The notes under the pieces were generated by a model. It was not told the origin of the DNA, did no database searches, and saw only the letters and a program-made list of their open reading frames with translations. A DNA stretch of 64,000 bases, from contig CAWAEG010000003.1 of the NCBI GenBank assembly GCA_963780895.1, positions 1 through 64,000 on the forward strand, in the 5' to 3' direction. Both the position numbers and the translations under genes were made by a program. This document shows, one piece after another, positions 37,564 through 48,429 of this stretch; positions within the stretch are counted from its first letter, which is position 1, and every line of letters begins with the position of its first letter. This DNA comes from DASQFI01 sp963780895. Its GTDB lineage: Bacteria; Acidobacteriota; Vicinamibacteria; Vicinamibacterales; SCN-69-37.

Positions 37564-38016
37564 TCACTCCGTCTTCACCATCTGATGGGAATCGGAGAGC
37601 GCCGCTTTCAGGGTGTGCCACGCGAGGCTCGCGCACTTCACGCGTACAGGGAACTCGCGCACGCCGGCGAACGCGGCCAGCTTGCCGAGCCCCTCCTCGT
37701 CGATCGGCTTGTCGAACGGGCTCGTGATCATCTTGTGGAAGCGATCGAAGAGCAGGCCGGCCTCGGCGAGGCTTCGCCCCTTGAGCGCGTCGGTCATCAG
37801 TGACGCGGATGCCTTCGAGATCGCGCAGCCGGACCCTTCGAACGAGAGACCGGCAATCCGATCCCCATCGAGCTGTACATAGAGTGTCAGGCGGTCGCCG
37901 CAGAGCGGATTGTGGCCCTGCGCGGTGCGGCTGGCGCCGGGCAGCGGACCGTAGTTTCGCGGCCGTCGGTTGTGGTCGAGGATGACTTCCTGGTACAGGT
38001 CGGACAGTTCGGACAT
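37564..38016 (-). CDS. sufU: SufU-type Fe-S cluster scaffold/sulfur relay protein
   Basis: 150 residues from ATG 38016, overlapping the sufT stop by one base. The three functional cysteines lie in NPLCGDRL, EGSGCAISKAS and VKCASLAWHT. The region between the second and third cysteines is long, as in SufU rather than IscU. It receives sulfur from SufS and serves the SufBCD scaffold. It is the last gene of the suf operon. Confidence 0.93.
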   Translation of the reverse strand: MSELSDLYQEVILDHNRRPRNYGPLPGASRTAQGHNPLCGDRLTLYVQLDGDRIAGLSFEGSGCAISKASASLMTDALKGRSLAEAGLLFDRFHKMITSPFDKPIDEEGLGKLAAFAGVREFPVRVKCASLAWHTLKAALSDSHQMVKTE

Positions 38017-38543
38017 CAGAAGAATCCCAACGACAGCTTCGCCGCTTCGGACATCCGGTCCTTGTCCCAAGGTGGCTCCCAGACGATCTCGACCCACGCG
38101 TCGGTCACGCCAGGGACAGCCTTGACCTTATAGCGGACCTCGCTCGGAATCTGCTGCGCCGACGGGCACGCGGGGCTCGTGAGCGTCATCTTCACGAGCA
38201 CGCGCCGCTCGGCGTCGACGATGATCTCGTAGATCAACCCGAGCTCGTAGATGTCCACCGGGATTTCGGGATCGTAAACGGTCTTGATGACATCGACGAT
38301 CGGTCCCTGCAGCGCGGCGGTCTGGGCCGGATCCATGGGACCGACCTGCGGCTTGTCGGCGGCGCTGCTCTCGGGGAGCGGTGCCGTCAAGGCGGACATG
38401 TCCAGACCGACCGCCGATGGCGGCGGCAGCACGTCGGCGGGCGTCGATGGACTGTCCGGCCCGGCGCCCGGACGAGAATCGGACTCCGGCGCGCCGCTGC
38501 CCGGGTCGTCCTTGTCGCGTGTGAGAAACGAGAAGATACCCAC
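38016..38543 (-). CDS. sufT: SufT-like MIP18/DUF59 family Fe-S maturation protein
   Basis: 175 residues from GTG 38543. An N-terminal Pro/Ser-rich stretch (residues about 10-65) precedes a DUF59 domain with IKTVYDPEIPVDIYELGLIYEI and LTSPACPSAQQIP, including the conserved Cys. DUF59 proteins help mature Fe-S proteins. The disordered N-terminal extension is longer than usual. GTG is close behind the sufS stop, so it is co-translated with its neighbours. Confidence 0.88.
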   Translation of the reverse strand: MGIFSFLTRDKDDPGSGAPESDSRPGAGPDSPSTPADVLPPPSAVGLDMSALTAPLPESSAADKPQVGPMDPAQTAALQGPIVDVIKTVYDPEIPVDIYELGLIYEIIVDAERRVLVKMTLTSPACPSAQQIPSEVRYKVKAVPGVTDAWVEIVWEPPWDKDRMSEAAKLSLGFF

Positions 38544-38545
38544 GG

Positions 38546-39781
<1,236 letters not shown>

Positions 39782-39812
39782 GTGTTTTGCCCTGTCTCCT
39801 TTTCTCAGTGCT

Positions 39813-39905
39813 CGCGGGGCCCCACCCCCGCTCGCTCGCGCTCCGGCGCTCGCCGACTCGCTATCCTCTCTTCGGGTCGCTGGGGCCCCACCCCCAGCGG
39901 CTGAG
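39813..39905. repeat. GGGGCCCCACCCCC repeat pair between sufD and sufS
   Basis: Two GGGGCCCCACCCCC cores (about 39816 and 39889), with GCTCGCGCTCCGGCGCTCGCC-type filler between. Related blocks occupy the sufC/sufB and sufA/rrf2 gaps. No gene here. Confidence 0.8.
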
Positions 39906-39932
39906 CTGAAGGCTCCGCGCGGGCCGCGGGCG

Positions 39933-41263
39933 CTAAGCCTCCGGCAGCCTCAGTTTCTCTTCCAGCCAGTGCATCACCCGGTCGCGGACGCCTTCGATCT
40001 TCATGCCCGTCAGCACGTCGTTCGCGAACGCATGAATCAGGAGATTTCGCGCGTCGAGTTCGGGAATGCCGCGCGTGCGCAGGTAGAACATCTGGTCGTC
40101 GTCGAGCTGGCCGATGGCCGCGCCGTGCGTGCACTTCACGTCGTCGGCGAAAATCTCGAGCTGCGGCTTGGTATTGATCTGCGCGTCATCGGTGAGGAGC
40201 AGCGCCTTGTTCGTCTGCTTCGCGTCCGTCTTCTGCGCGTCGGGCCGGACGATGATCTTGCCGTTGAAGACGGCGCGCGATCGGCCGTCCAGAATGCCCT
40301 TGTAGAGCTCATGGCTCGGACAATGCGGCTTGGCGTGGTCGATCGTGGTGTGCGTGTCGATGAGCGTGTCCCCGTCGGCGACGTACAGCCCGTTCAGCAC
40401 GCACTCGGCGCCCTCGCCGTCGAGCACCACGACGATGTCGTTGCGCGCAATGCGGCCACCAAGCGAGATGGCGTGCGAGACGAGGTTCGCGGATCGGCCC
40501 AGCCGCGCCAGCATGTGTGCGACGTGAAACGCCGTGGCCAGCTCGCGCTGAATCTTCACGTGATTGACGATGGCGCCCGCGTCGATACGGAACTCCGTCA
40601 CGGCGTTCGCCAGCGTGACACCCTCTCCCACGCCGACGTAGCTTTCGATGATCGATATCTGCGACTGCTCGCCGGCCTCGAGGAGCAGCCGCGGCGACGC
40701 CATCGCGGGCGCGGCGCCCGCTACCGACACGAAGAGCACGTGGATCGGTGACGGGACGATCGTCTTCGGGTCGACGTGGATGACGATCGCGTCCTCGAAG
40801 AACGCGAGATTGAGGTCCGTGAATGCCGTCGCGGTCGTCACGCGCGGGCCGGCGTGATCGCTCGCGGCCTCACCGGCCGAACGCTCGACACGCAGCGCAG
40901 GCCAGCTTTCGCGCGCGCTCCGGACGGTCACGCCGCGCGGCAGCGCTTGGAGCGACGACAACGTCTGTGAGACGCGGCCGTTCACCACCACGATCTCGGC
41001 GGCGGCATCCTCGTCGAACGAGACCGGCGCCAGGACGTCACGCGAGAGGGCGAGGGATGCCGCGGGCTCGAACGTGGTGTCCGCGATCGGTTTGACGTTC
41101 GTGTGGCGCCATTCCTCGTCCCGGGTCGTGGGAAAGCCGTGTTCCAGAAACCGTCCGAAGGCGGCTTCGCGAGCTTCGCGCAGCCAGTCGGGTCCGGCGT
41201 CGGCCGACCCGCGCAGGGCCTCGAAGGCCGTGACGTACGTGCTCTGCCGCTCGGCGACCGGCA

Positions 41264-41264
<1 letters not shown>
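39933..41264 (-). CDS. sufD: SufD Fe-S scaffold subunit
   Basis: 443 residues. Beta-helix core with the SufB/D patterns EEWRHTNVKPI, SHAISLGGRIARNDI, HTTIDHAKPHCPSHELYKG and DDVKCTHGAAIGQLDDDQMFYL. It partners SufB and SufC in cluster assembly. The ATG overlaps the sufC stop, indicating coupling. Confidence 0.95.
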
Positions 41265-42031
<767 letters not shown>

Positions 42032-42096
42032 TAACCGTTCCTTCTTCGTAGGGGCGGGCTTCAGCCCGCCCGAAGTCTGTGTCTTCTTCTTTAAGT

Positions 42097-42190
42097 TCGC
42101 CTGGGGCCCCACCCCCAGGCGCGTGTCACGCTTCGGCGCTCGCTACGCTCGCTGCCTCGCGGTGTCCGCGAGGCCCCACCCCCACGCGGC
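42097..42190. repeat. GGGGCCCCACCCCC-type repeat pair between sufC and sufB
   Basis: Cores CTGGGGCCCCACCCCCAG (about 42101) and GCGAGGCCCCACCCCCACG (about 42163) with TCGGCGCTCGCTACGCTCGC between. The gap otherwise holds only the short TTCAGCCCGCC segment before sufC. Confidence 0.78.
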
Positions 42191-42216
42191 TGTCACGTCG
42201 CTCCCTCGGGGTCCTC

Positions 42217-43659
42217 CTATCCGACAGAACCCTCGAGGCTGATCGACAAGAGCTTCTGCGCTTCGACAGCGAACTCCATCGGCAGCTCGCGGAAGACTTC
42301 CTTGCAGAACCCGCTCACGATCATGTTCACGGCGTCTTCGGTCGCAATCCCGCGCTGGCGGCAGTAGAAGATCTGGTCCTCGCCGATCTTCGACGTCGAC
42401 GCCTCGTGCTCGACGCGCGCGGTCGTGTTCTTGATCTCGAGGTACGGGAACGTGTGCGCGCCGCACTTGTCGCCGATGAGGAGCGAGTCGCACTGCGAGT
42501 AGTTGCGCGCGCCCGCGGCGTTCTTGCCGATGCGCACGGCGCCGCGATATGTGTTCTGGCCGTGTCCCGCCGAAATCCCCTTCGAGACGATCGTGCTCCG
42601 TGTGTTCCGGCCGAGGTGAATCATCTTCGTGCCGGTGTCGGCCTGCTGCCAGTTGTTCGTCGTCGCGACCGAGTAGAACTCGCCGACGGAATTGTCGCCC
42701 TGCAGGATGCAGCTCGGGTACTTCCACGTGATCGCCGATCCGGTCTCGACCTGCGTCCACGTGATCTTCGCGTTGCGCATGGCCTTCCCGCGCTTCGTCA
42801 CGAAGTTGTAGATGCCGCCCTTCCCGTCCTTGTCGCCGGGATACCAGTTCTGAATCGTCGAGTACTTGATCGTCGCGCCGTCGAGCGCGACCAGCTCGAC
42901 GACGGCCGCGTGGAGCTGGTGCTCGTCGCGCATCGGCGCCGTGCACCCTTCGAGGTAACTCACGTATGAGCCTTCATCGGCCACGATGAGCGTCCGCTCG
43001 AACTGCCCCGTGTTTTTGGCGTTGATGCGGAAGTAGGTCGAGAGCTCCATTGGGCATCGCAGGCCCTTCGGCACGTACACGAACGAGCCGTCGCTGAAGA
43101 CCGCCGAGTTCAGCGTCGCGTAGAAGTTGTCGGTGTACGGCACGACCGAGCCGATGTACTTCTTGACGAGATCCGGATGGTGCTTCACCGCCTCGGAGAA
43201 CGAGCAGAAGATGATCCCGAGCTCGGCGAGCTTCTCGCGGAAGGTCGTCGCCACCGAGACGCTGTCGAACACGGCGTCCACCGCGACGCCGGCGAGCAGC
43301 TTCTGCTCATCGAGCGGAATGCCGAGCTTCTCGAACGTCCGCCGGACCTCGGGATCGACCTCGTCGAGGCTCTTGAGCTCAGGCTTCTTCTTCGGCGCCG
43401 AGTAGTAGCTGATGGCCTGGTAGTCGGTCGGCTGAATCTTGAGGTTGTGCCACGTGGGCTCGCGCATCTCGAGCCACGCGCGGTACGCCTTCAGCCGGAA
43501 CTCCAGCAGCCACTCGGGCTCCTGCTTGATGGCCGAGAGCCGCGCGACGACCGACTCGTCGAGACCCGGAGGGAACGTTTCCGTTTCGACCTCGGTCTCG
43601 AAGCCGTACTTGTACTCGCGTGTCGCGAGTTGTTCGATGGTGTCAGTGGATGTAGACAT
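42217..43659 (-). CDS. sufB: SufB Fe-S scaffold subunit
   Basis: 480 residues, full family length. Seen: EYKYGFETEVETETFPPGLD, FSDGSFVYVPKG, EGCTAPMRDEHQLHAAVVEL, KTRGKAM-like segment KRGKAMRNAKI, GAARNYSQCDSLLIGD and RVEHEASTSKIGEDQIFYC. It is the cluster-building subunit of SufBCD. Confidence 0.96.
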   Translation of the reverse strand: MSTSTDTIEQLATREYKYGFETEVETETFPPGLDESVVARLSAIKQEPEWLLEFRLKAYRAWLEMREPTWHNLKIQPTDYQAISYYSAPKKKPELKSLDEVDPEVRRTFEKLGIPLDEQKLLAGVAVDAVFDSVSVATTFREKLAELGIIFCSFSEAVKHHPDLVKKYIGSVVPYTDNFYATLNSAVFSDGSFVYVPKGLRCPMELSTYFRINAKNTGQFERTLIVADEGSYVSYLEGCTAPMRDEHQLHAAVVELVALDGATIKYSTIQNWYPGDKDGKGGIYNFVTKRGKAMRNAKITWTQVETGSAITWKYPSCILQGDNSVGEFYSVATTNNWQQADTGTKMIHLGRNTRSTIVSKGISAGHGQNTYRGAVRIGKNAAGARNYSQCDSLLIGDKCGAHTFPYLEIKNTTARVEHEASTSKIGEDQIFYCRQRGIATEDAVNMIVSGFCKEVFRELPMEFAVEAQKLLSISLEGSVG

Positions 43660-43702
43660 GCTCTTCCTTCGGTCAACGGCCTGTGGCCTTTGGCCTGATC
43701 AG

Positions 43703-44032
43703 TCACGACACCGAAAACGACGTCCCGCATCCGCACGTGCTCTTGGCGTGCGGGTTCTCGAACATGAATCCCCGGCTCAGCAGGCTCGTGTCGTAGTCGA
43801 GCGTCGTGCCGTCGAGCAGCCGGTGGCTGCGCGGATCGATCCAGACCCGCACGCCGTTCGGCGCCTGGAAGACGATGTCGTCCTGCTTCGGCTCCGCTTC
43901 CCAGGCGAACACGTATTCGAATCCCGAGCAGCCCCCGGCCTTGACGCCCACACGCAGACCGCGCGCGTCAACGTGCTGCTTCTCGAGCAGTCTCTGGATC
44001 TGGGTGGCCGCGCTGTCAGTGACAGTAATCAT
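43703..44032 (-). CDS. sufA: A-type Fe-S carrier (SufA/IscA/HesB family)
   Basis: 109 residues with the three ligand cysteines in AGGCSGFEY and STCGCGTSF. It receives clusters from SufBCD and passes them to apo-proteins. Placed between the Rrf2 regulator and sufB. Having both an A-type carrier and SufU in one operon is less common than having one. Confidence 0.93.
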   Translation of the reverse strand: MITVTDSAATQIQRLLEKQHVDARGLRVGVKAGGCSGFEYVFAWEAEPKQDDIVFQAPNGVRVWIDPRSHRLLDGTTLDYDTSLLSRGFMFENPHAKSTCGCGTSFSVS

Positions 44033-44049
44033 GTCTTCTTCTTTTCAGT

Positions 44050-44165
44050 GCTCGCGGGGCCCCACCCCCGCTCGACCCTCGACTTCGCTCGGGTCGACCC
44101 TGAGCAACGTCGAAGGGTCGCCCGCCCTGCGGCGCTCGCCAAGCCTCGCTCTCCTCGGGCGGTCG
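44050..44165. repeat. GGGGCCCCACCCCC-type repeat between rrf2 and sufA
   Basis: One GGGGCCCCACCCCC core (44057) with GCTCGACCCTCGACTTCGC, GGGTCGACCCTGAGCAACG and CTGCGGCGCTCGCC filler. It includes a CGACCCT/AGGGTCG hairpin-prone part. Confidence 0.72.
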
Positions 44166-44176
44166 ATCTATTACTG

Positions 44177-44629
44177 CTACTTCCTCACTACCGCGACCGG
44201 CATCACATTCGGCGCCGTCACCGGCATGTCAGCCGCGAGTTCGGCGACCGAGGTCGACGACAGCGCCGAGACGATCCGATCCTTGAGGCGCCAGAGCGGA
44301 TCACGGACGTTGCACTTCGAGAACTGGTCGCAGCTGTGGTCGTCTTCGGAGCAGGCCGTCACCATCAGGGGGCCGTCGATGACCTGGATGACTTCAGCCA
44401 CCGACATGGCCCCGGCCGGCCGGCCGAGGACGTACCCGCCACGCGTGCCCTGATGCGACTCCAGCAGCCGCGCATGGACGAGCTTCTGGAGGACCTTCGC
44501 CAGGAGCTCCCCAGGAATGTCGTAAGTCTCCGCGAGCTCCCGAGCCGAGACGGCGCTTCGATCGGCATTCGCCGCCAAGTGCCTCAGCGCGATGAGCGCG
44601 TAATCCGCCTTCTTTGAGAGTCTCAGCAT
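44177..44629 (-). CDS. Rrf2-family Fe-S regulator of the suf operon
   Basis: 150 residues, winged helix: LSKKADYALIALRHLA, VSARELAETYDIPGELLAKVLQKL, and GTRGGYVLGRPAGAMSVAEVI. Cluster cysteines in ACSEDDHSCDQFSKCNV (spacing Cx6Cx5C) resemble IscR/SufR-type 2Fe-2S regulators. Being first in the suf operon, it probably controls its own operon in response to cluster supply. ATG 44629 follows a TATAGA box by five bases. Confidence 0.92.
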   Translation of the reverse strand: MLRLSKKADYALIALRHLAANADRSAVSARELAETYDIPGELLAKVLQKLVHARLLESHQGTRGGYVLGRPAGAMSVAEVIQVIDGPLMVTACSEDDHSCDQFSKCNVRDPLWRLKDRIVSALSSTSVAELAADMPVTAPNVMPVAVVRK

Positions 44630-44634
44630 CGAAA

Positions 44635-44669
44635 TCTATATCCGACCTAAGCAGTCCATTTTAGTCGGT
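44635..44669 (-). promoter_or_regulatory. Suf operon promoter with likely Rrf2 operator
   Basis: On the minus strand a TATAGA -10 (44640-44635) ends five bases before the rrf2 ATG, so a leaderless or very short-leader transcript is likely. Just upstream, CCGACTAA ... TTAGGTCGG (44669-44642) forms an imperfect inverted repeat resembling Rrf2-type sites. The assignment is inferred from position. Confidence 0.5.
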
Positions 44670-44811
44670 TGGACGACATCGCGCAAGGCAGGTATCCCCG
44701 AGCGCATCGGCGAAGCCGAACCAGTAAACTATTTGTTTTAAGTTACTTACAGGTCAGCCTGGAACACCGGTACTGCACTTCCCAGCCCGTCCGGCCTGGG
44801 CCTGGTGCCAG

Positions 44812-45909
44812 TTAACCCTGACTGCCGCGCCAGGCCCGGATTCCGCCCAGCAGGTTATGGGCATCGAACCCGTGGCGCCGAAGGAGCTCGGAGGCCCGCG
44901 CGCTCCGGCCCCCGGACTGGCAATGCACCACCACGGGCCGATGCTTTGGGATCTCGCCGAGACGCTCCTCGAGCGTACCCAGTGGAATCAGAATCGCTCC
45001 CTCGATCCGCGACTGCGCGTGCTCCACGGGTTCGCGAACGTCCAGGAGCGTGTGGGCGGTGCCTGAGGCGCGCCACTGCCGGAGCTGATCCACCGAGAGA
45101 TCACCCGGAGAACTCTCCGGACCACAAGCGCTGTCGTAGGCGACGAGATCGTGAATCGAGGGGTGATCGCCGCAGACGGGACAATCCAAAGCGCGCGGAA
45201 GCGTGATCTGGCGAAATCGCATGCGAAGCGCGTCGTAGAGGAGCAGCCGTCCCACGAGCGGTTCGCCGATTCCGGTCAACAGCTTGATCGCCTCTGTTGC
45301 CTGCACCGTGCCAATGATGCCTGGCAACACGCCGAGCACCCCGGCTTCGGCACAGTTGGAAATCAGTCCCGCAGGCGGCGGGTCCGGATGCAGGCAGCGA
45401 TAGCAGGGTCCGTCACCTGCCGCGAACACCGACGCCTGTCCTTCGAAGCGATGAATGCTGCCATAGACGTTCGGCGTCTTCGTCATCACGCACGCGTCGT
45501 TGACGAGGTAACGCGTCGCGAAGTTGTCGGTGCCGTCGATGATGACGGTGTAACGCTCGACCAGACGGCGGGCGTTGCTGGCTTCGAACGGCTTCTCGTG
45601 CAGCTCGAGCTGGACGTGCGGATTGATCGATCGCAGCCGCTCGGCGGCCGCGGCAAGCTTGGGCCGTCCAACGTCCGGCGTGCCGTAAATCACCTGACGG
45701 TGCAGGTTCGTCTCGTCAACGGCATCGAAATCGACGAGCCCCAGCGTCCCCACCCCGGCCGCGGCCAGATACATGGCCGCGGGCGATCCCAGTCCGCCCA
45801 GACCGACAATCAAAACGCTGCCCGCCGCCAGCCGCGCCTGTCCCCGCTCCCCAAACTCGGGCAGCGCGACCTGACGAGCGTATCGGACGGGGACGGGACT
45901 TTTTTCCAC
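44812..45909 (-). CDS. moeB: MoeB/ThiF adenylyltransferase with C-terminal rhodanese domain
   Basis: About 365 residues. The ThiF/E1 domain has GLGGLGSPAAMYLAAAGVG, ETNLHRQVIY, IIDGTDNFATRYLVND, the catalytic Cys in ISNCAEAGVLG, and zinc cysteines CYRC and CPVC. The rhodanese domain (about 265-365) has LLDVREPVEH and the CQSGGRS active loop. It adenylylates and thiolates a carrier such as MoaD or ThiS. The start GTG 45909 lies in the GGGGACGGG repeat (VEKSPVPVRYARQ); GTG 45945 in the neighbouring repeat unit would add 12 residues of repeat translation. Confidence 0.9.
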   Translation of the reverse strand: MEKSPVPVRYARQVALPEFGERGQARLAAGSVLIVGLGGLGSPAAMYLAAAGVGTLGLVDFDAVDETNLHRQVIYGTPDVGRPKLAAAAERLRSINPHVQLELHEKPFEASNARRLVERYTVIIDGTDNFATRYLVNDACVMTKTPNVYGSIHRFEGQASVFAAGDGPCYRCLHPDPPPAGLISNCAEAGVLGVLPGIIGTVQATEAIKLLTGIGEPLVGRLLLYDALRMRFRQITLPRALDCPVCGDHPSIHDLVAYDSACGPESSPGDLSVDQLRQWRASGTAHTLLDVREPVEHAQSRIEGAILIPLGTLEERLGEIPKHRPVVVHCQSGGRSARASELLRRHGFDAHNLLGGIRAWRGSQG

Positions 45910-46029
45910 AGATTTGGGGTGCAGGGGGACGGGACTTTTTTCCACAGATTTGGGGTGCAGGGGGACAGACGTCGCGGTCGACGTCTGTCCCCCAGACGCG
46001 CAAATCTGTGGAAAAAAGTCCCGTCCCCT
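45885..46029. repeat. GGGGACGGG element, TTTTTTCCACAGATTT subtype, duplicated arm
   Basis: Two direct copies of a 36-bp arm (from 45890 and 45926), a nested palindrome GGGGACAGACGTCG/CGACGTCTGTCCCC (45961-45993), and the inverted arm AAATCTGTGGAAAAAAGTCC...CCCC (to 46027). On the minus strand it provides GTG starts for moeB, and its edge completes the TAG stop of the DUF1624 gene. Confidence 0.9.
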
Positions 46030-47177
46030 ACAGCAACCGCCACAGTGACGTCATCGGGCGGCTCGCCTTGAAGCGAGCATACCAGCGGCAGGCGGGATAC
46101 AGGATGACGAGCGCCGCGGCCCAGATGAGATACATCACGCCAAACGACGCGCCTGTCCGGAACAACCAGCTGAGTGCGCCGAAGACGTACAAGTGCAGGA
46201 GATAGAAAAACAGCGGCACCTGACCGAACACCTGCAGCGGACGCGTGAGCCACTCCGGCATCGGACGCGTGAAGAGGGCGAGCAAGATCAGATCGACGCC
46301 GAGCGTCACCAGCAGGAAATCCAGACTCGGCGGGTATTTCGTGAGACTCAGAAAACCGATCAGGCCTGGCGGGGCATCGTGATATTCGCCGAGTCCGGCA
46401 GTGCGCAACACGATGAAGGTGGCAACCAGCAGAGCCCCGACAGCGGCGGCGCGGGTCTCGACGAACGACGGCTTCCGAGCGATGGCGCGCGCGAGCAGGA
46501 TCCCGAAGCCGGCCGGCGCCAGCCACGGAACCGGCGGATACATCACGCTCGCGAATCCGGTCTGTCCCGGAATGAAGAGCAAACCCGTCAGCATCGAGAA
46601 CGACTCGCGCGCCTGAGCGGGTTCTGGCGTGACCACCATGCTCGCGACAATCGCCGCCACGCTGACGACGAGCACAACCGCCGATGGCGCCTCGATGAGG
46701 AAGCCCCACACGATCATCGATACGCCCAGAGCGGTAATCACCGCGAACGAGAGATAGACATCGCCCTGCTCGCCGGGGAACGGAACGGGCGCAGGCGTGT
46801 CGGCGCTTGCCGAGAGAATTCCGAGCAGCCAGGCGGGATTTTCGACGAAGTGCTGCACGACGAGCAGCACCGCGCCGCGCGTGACCAGGAACCGCGTCAC
46901 CCGCGGCCCGGCTCCACCCGGCCGCACGCCGCGACGCCGCGAACATCGCCATACCCGCGCCCATCAGCAGGAAGAACCCGGGCGCACAGAGATGCGTGAC
47001 CCAGCGAGTGACGAACGCGATCGTCGTCGCGTAGTACGGAGGACCGGACGCCCAGGTCTCGGCGGGATGGATGCGAGCGATAAAAAAGCTCGCGTGATCG
47101 ATCGCCATCAGGACCATAATCAGTCCCCGGAGACGATCGAAGGCGGCGACACGACGGGGTGTGACCGCCCCTGTCAC
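46028..47177 (-). pseudogene. DUF1624/heparan-alpha-glucosaminide acetyltransferase-like membrane protein, one frameshift
   Basis: N-terminal part in one frame: GTG 47177, VAAFDRLRGLIMVLMAIDH and PGFFLLMGAGMAMFAASRRAAGW. C-terminal part in another frame (from about 46900): RFLVTRGAVLLVVQHF, followed by about seven hydrophobic segments, ending in SLWRLL. One inserted base near 46900 joins them into about 380 residues with ten or so membrane helices. Relatives transfer acetyl groups across a membrane to sugars; the bacterial substrate is unknown. Only 22 bp separate its start from that of rmuC. Confidence 0.75.
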
Positions 47178-47199
47178 GCCGCCATCATAGAACCTCCGG

Positions 47200-48429
47200 A
47201 TGCTCGCTTCATCGCTCGTTGCTCTCCTCGCGCTTTTCGCCGGCGCCGCGGCCGTTGGGCTGCTGTGGCTGCGCGATCGCCAGTCGCTCGTCCGCGACGC
47301 GGCGCGACTCGAGGCCGAACGCGACGCGGCCGAGCGCTCGGTCGAGGAACAGCGCGAGGCGCTCGCCGCGAGCCACGTGCAACTCCGCGACGCGTTCGAG
47401 GCGCTGTCGCGCTCGGCGCTCCGCGAAAACCGCCAGGACTTTCTGCACGACGCCGGCCAGCTGCTCCAGCCGTTCCGCGAAACGCTGACCAGGGTGCAGA
47501 CGCAGCTCGCCGAAGTGGACAAGGCGCGCGAAGGGTCCTATCGCGAAGTCACCTCGCAGCTCACGTCGCTCGCGCAGGCACAGGAGCAGCTGCGCGGCGC
47601 CGCCGAAGGCCTCACACGCTCGCTGCGATCGCCGAACGTGCGAGGCAAATGGGGCGAAGTTCAGCTGCGGCGCATCGTCGAGCTGGCCGGCATGCTCGGC
47701 CAGTGCGATTTCGTGGAAAAAGAATCCAGCACGAACGGCGACGGCATCCGCCAGACGCCGGACCTCATCGTCAAGCTGCCGGGCGCGACGAACATCGTCA
47801 TCGATTCGAAGGTGCCGATCGAGGCGTATCTCGCCTCGACGAACGCGCGGAGCGAGGCGGAACGGCAGGATCTCCTCGCCGCGCACGCGCGGCAGGTGCG
47901 CGATCACGTGCGAACGCTGGGCGCCAAGGAATACTGGAAGCAGTTCGAACCGGCGCCAGAGTTCGTCGTGATGTTCCTGCCGCTCGAGCCGCTTCTCCCG
48001 GCCGCGTTCGAACAGGACGGCACGCTGCTCGATCAGGCGGCCGCGGCGCGCGTGATTCCGGCGACGCCGATGACGCTGCTCGCGCTGCTGAAAGCGATCG
48101 CTTACGGGTGGAAACAGCGACAGCTGGCCGACAACGCCGAGGAGATCCGACAGATCGGCCGGGAGCTCTACGATCGCCTCGCGACGATGGTCGATCACCT
48201 CGGAGGCGTCGGACGCAACATCAAGCAGGCGGCCGAAAGCTACGACAGATTCGTCGGCTCGCTCGAAACGAAGGTCCTGCCGGGCGCGCGGCGGTTCAAG
48301 GATCTCGGCGTGAGCTCAACCAAGGAGCTCGAAGTGCCGGAGCCGCTGCGAGTTCAGCTGCGCCGGGTCGAGAAACCCGAGCTCACGCTGTTCAGTGAGA
48401 AACCGGAAGAGAAAGAACGTCCCGCCTGA
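47200..48429 (+). CDS. rmuC: DNA recombination protein RmuC homologue
   Basis: 409 residues. N-terminal transmembrane anchor (LVALLALFAGAAAVGLLWL), long coiled coil (about 30-140), then the RmuC nuclease-like core: VRGKWGEVQLRRIVELAGM, KLPGATNIVIDSKVPIEAYL, FVVMFLPLEPLL, ATPMTLLALLKAIAYGWKQ. It limits inversions between repeats in E. coli, which is notable in a repeat-rich genome. No Shine-Dalgarno is visible before ATG 47200. Confidence 0.92.
   Translation: MLASSLVALLALFAGAAAVGLLWLRDRQSLVRDAARLEAERDAAERSVEEQREALAASHVQLRDAFEALSRSALRENRQDFLHDAGQLLQPFRETLTRVQTQLAEVDKAREGSYREVTSQLTSLAQAQEQLRGAAEGLTRSLRSPNVRGKWGEVQLRRIVELAGMLGQCDFVEKESSTNGDGIRQTPDLIVKLPGATNIVIDSKVPIEAYLASTNARSEAERQDLLAAHARQVRDHVRTLGAKEYWKQFEPAPEFVVMFLPLEPLLPAAFEQDGTLLDQAAAARVIPATPMTLLALLKAIAYGWKQRQLADNAEEIRQIGRELYDRLATMVDHLGGVGRNIKQAAESYDRFVGSLETKVLPGARRFKDLGVSSTKELEVPEPLRVQLRRVEKPELTLFSEKPEEKERPA

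Noticed and set aside
45810..47522. One 570-codon frame over the moeB and DUF1624 region
   Set aside because: Only the part near 46900-47177 has family sequence; the rest is out of frame with DUF1624 and moeB and reads through repeats.
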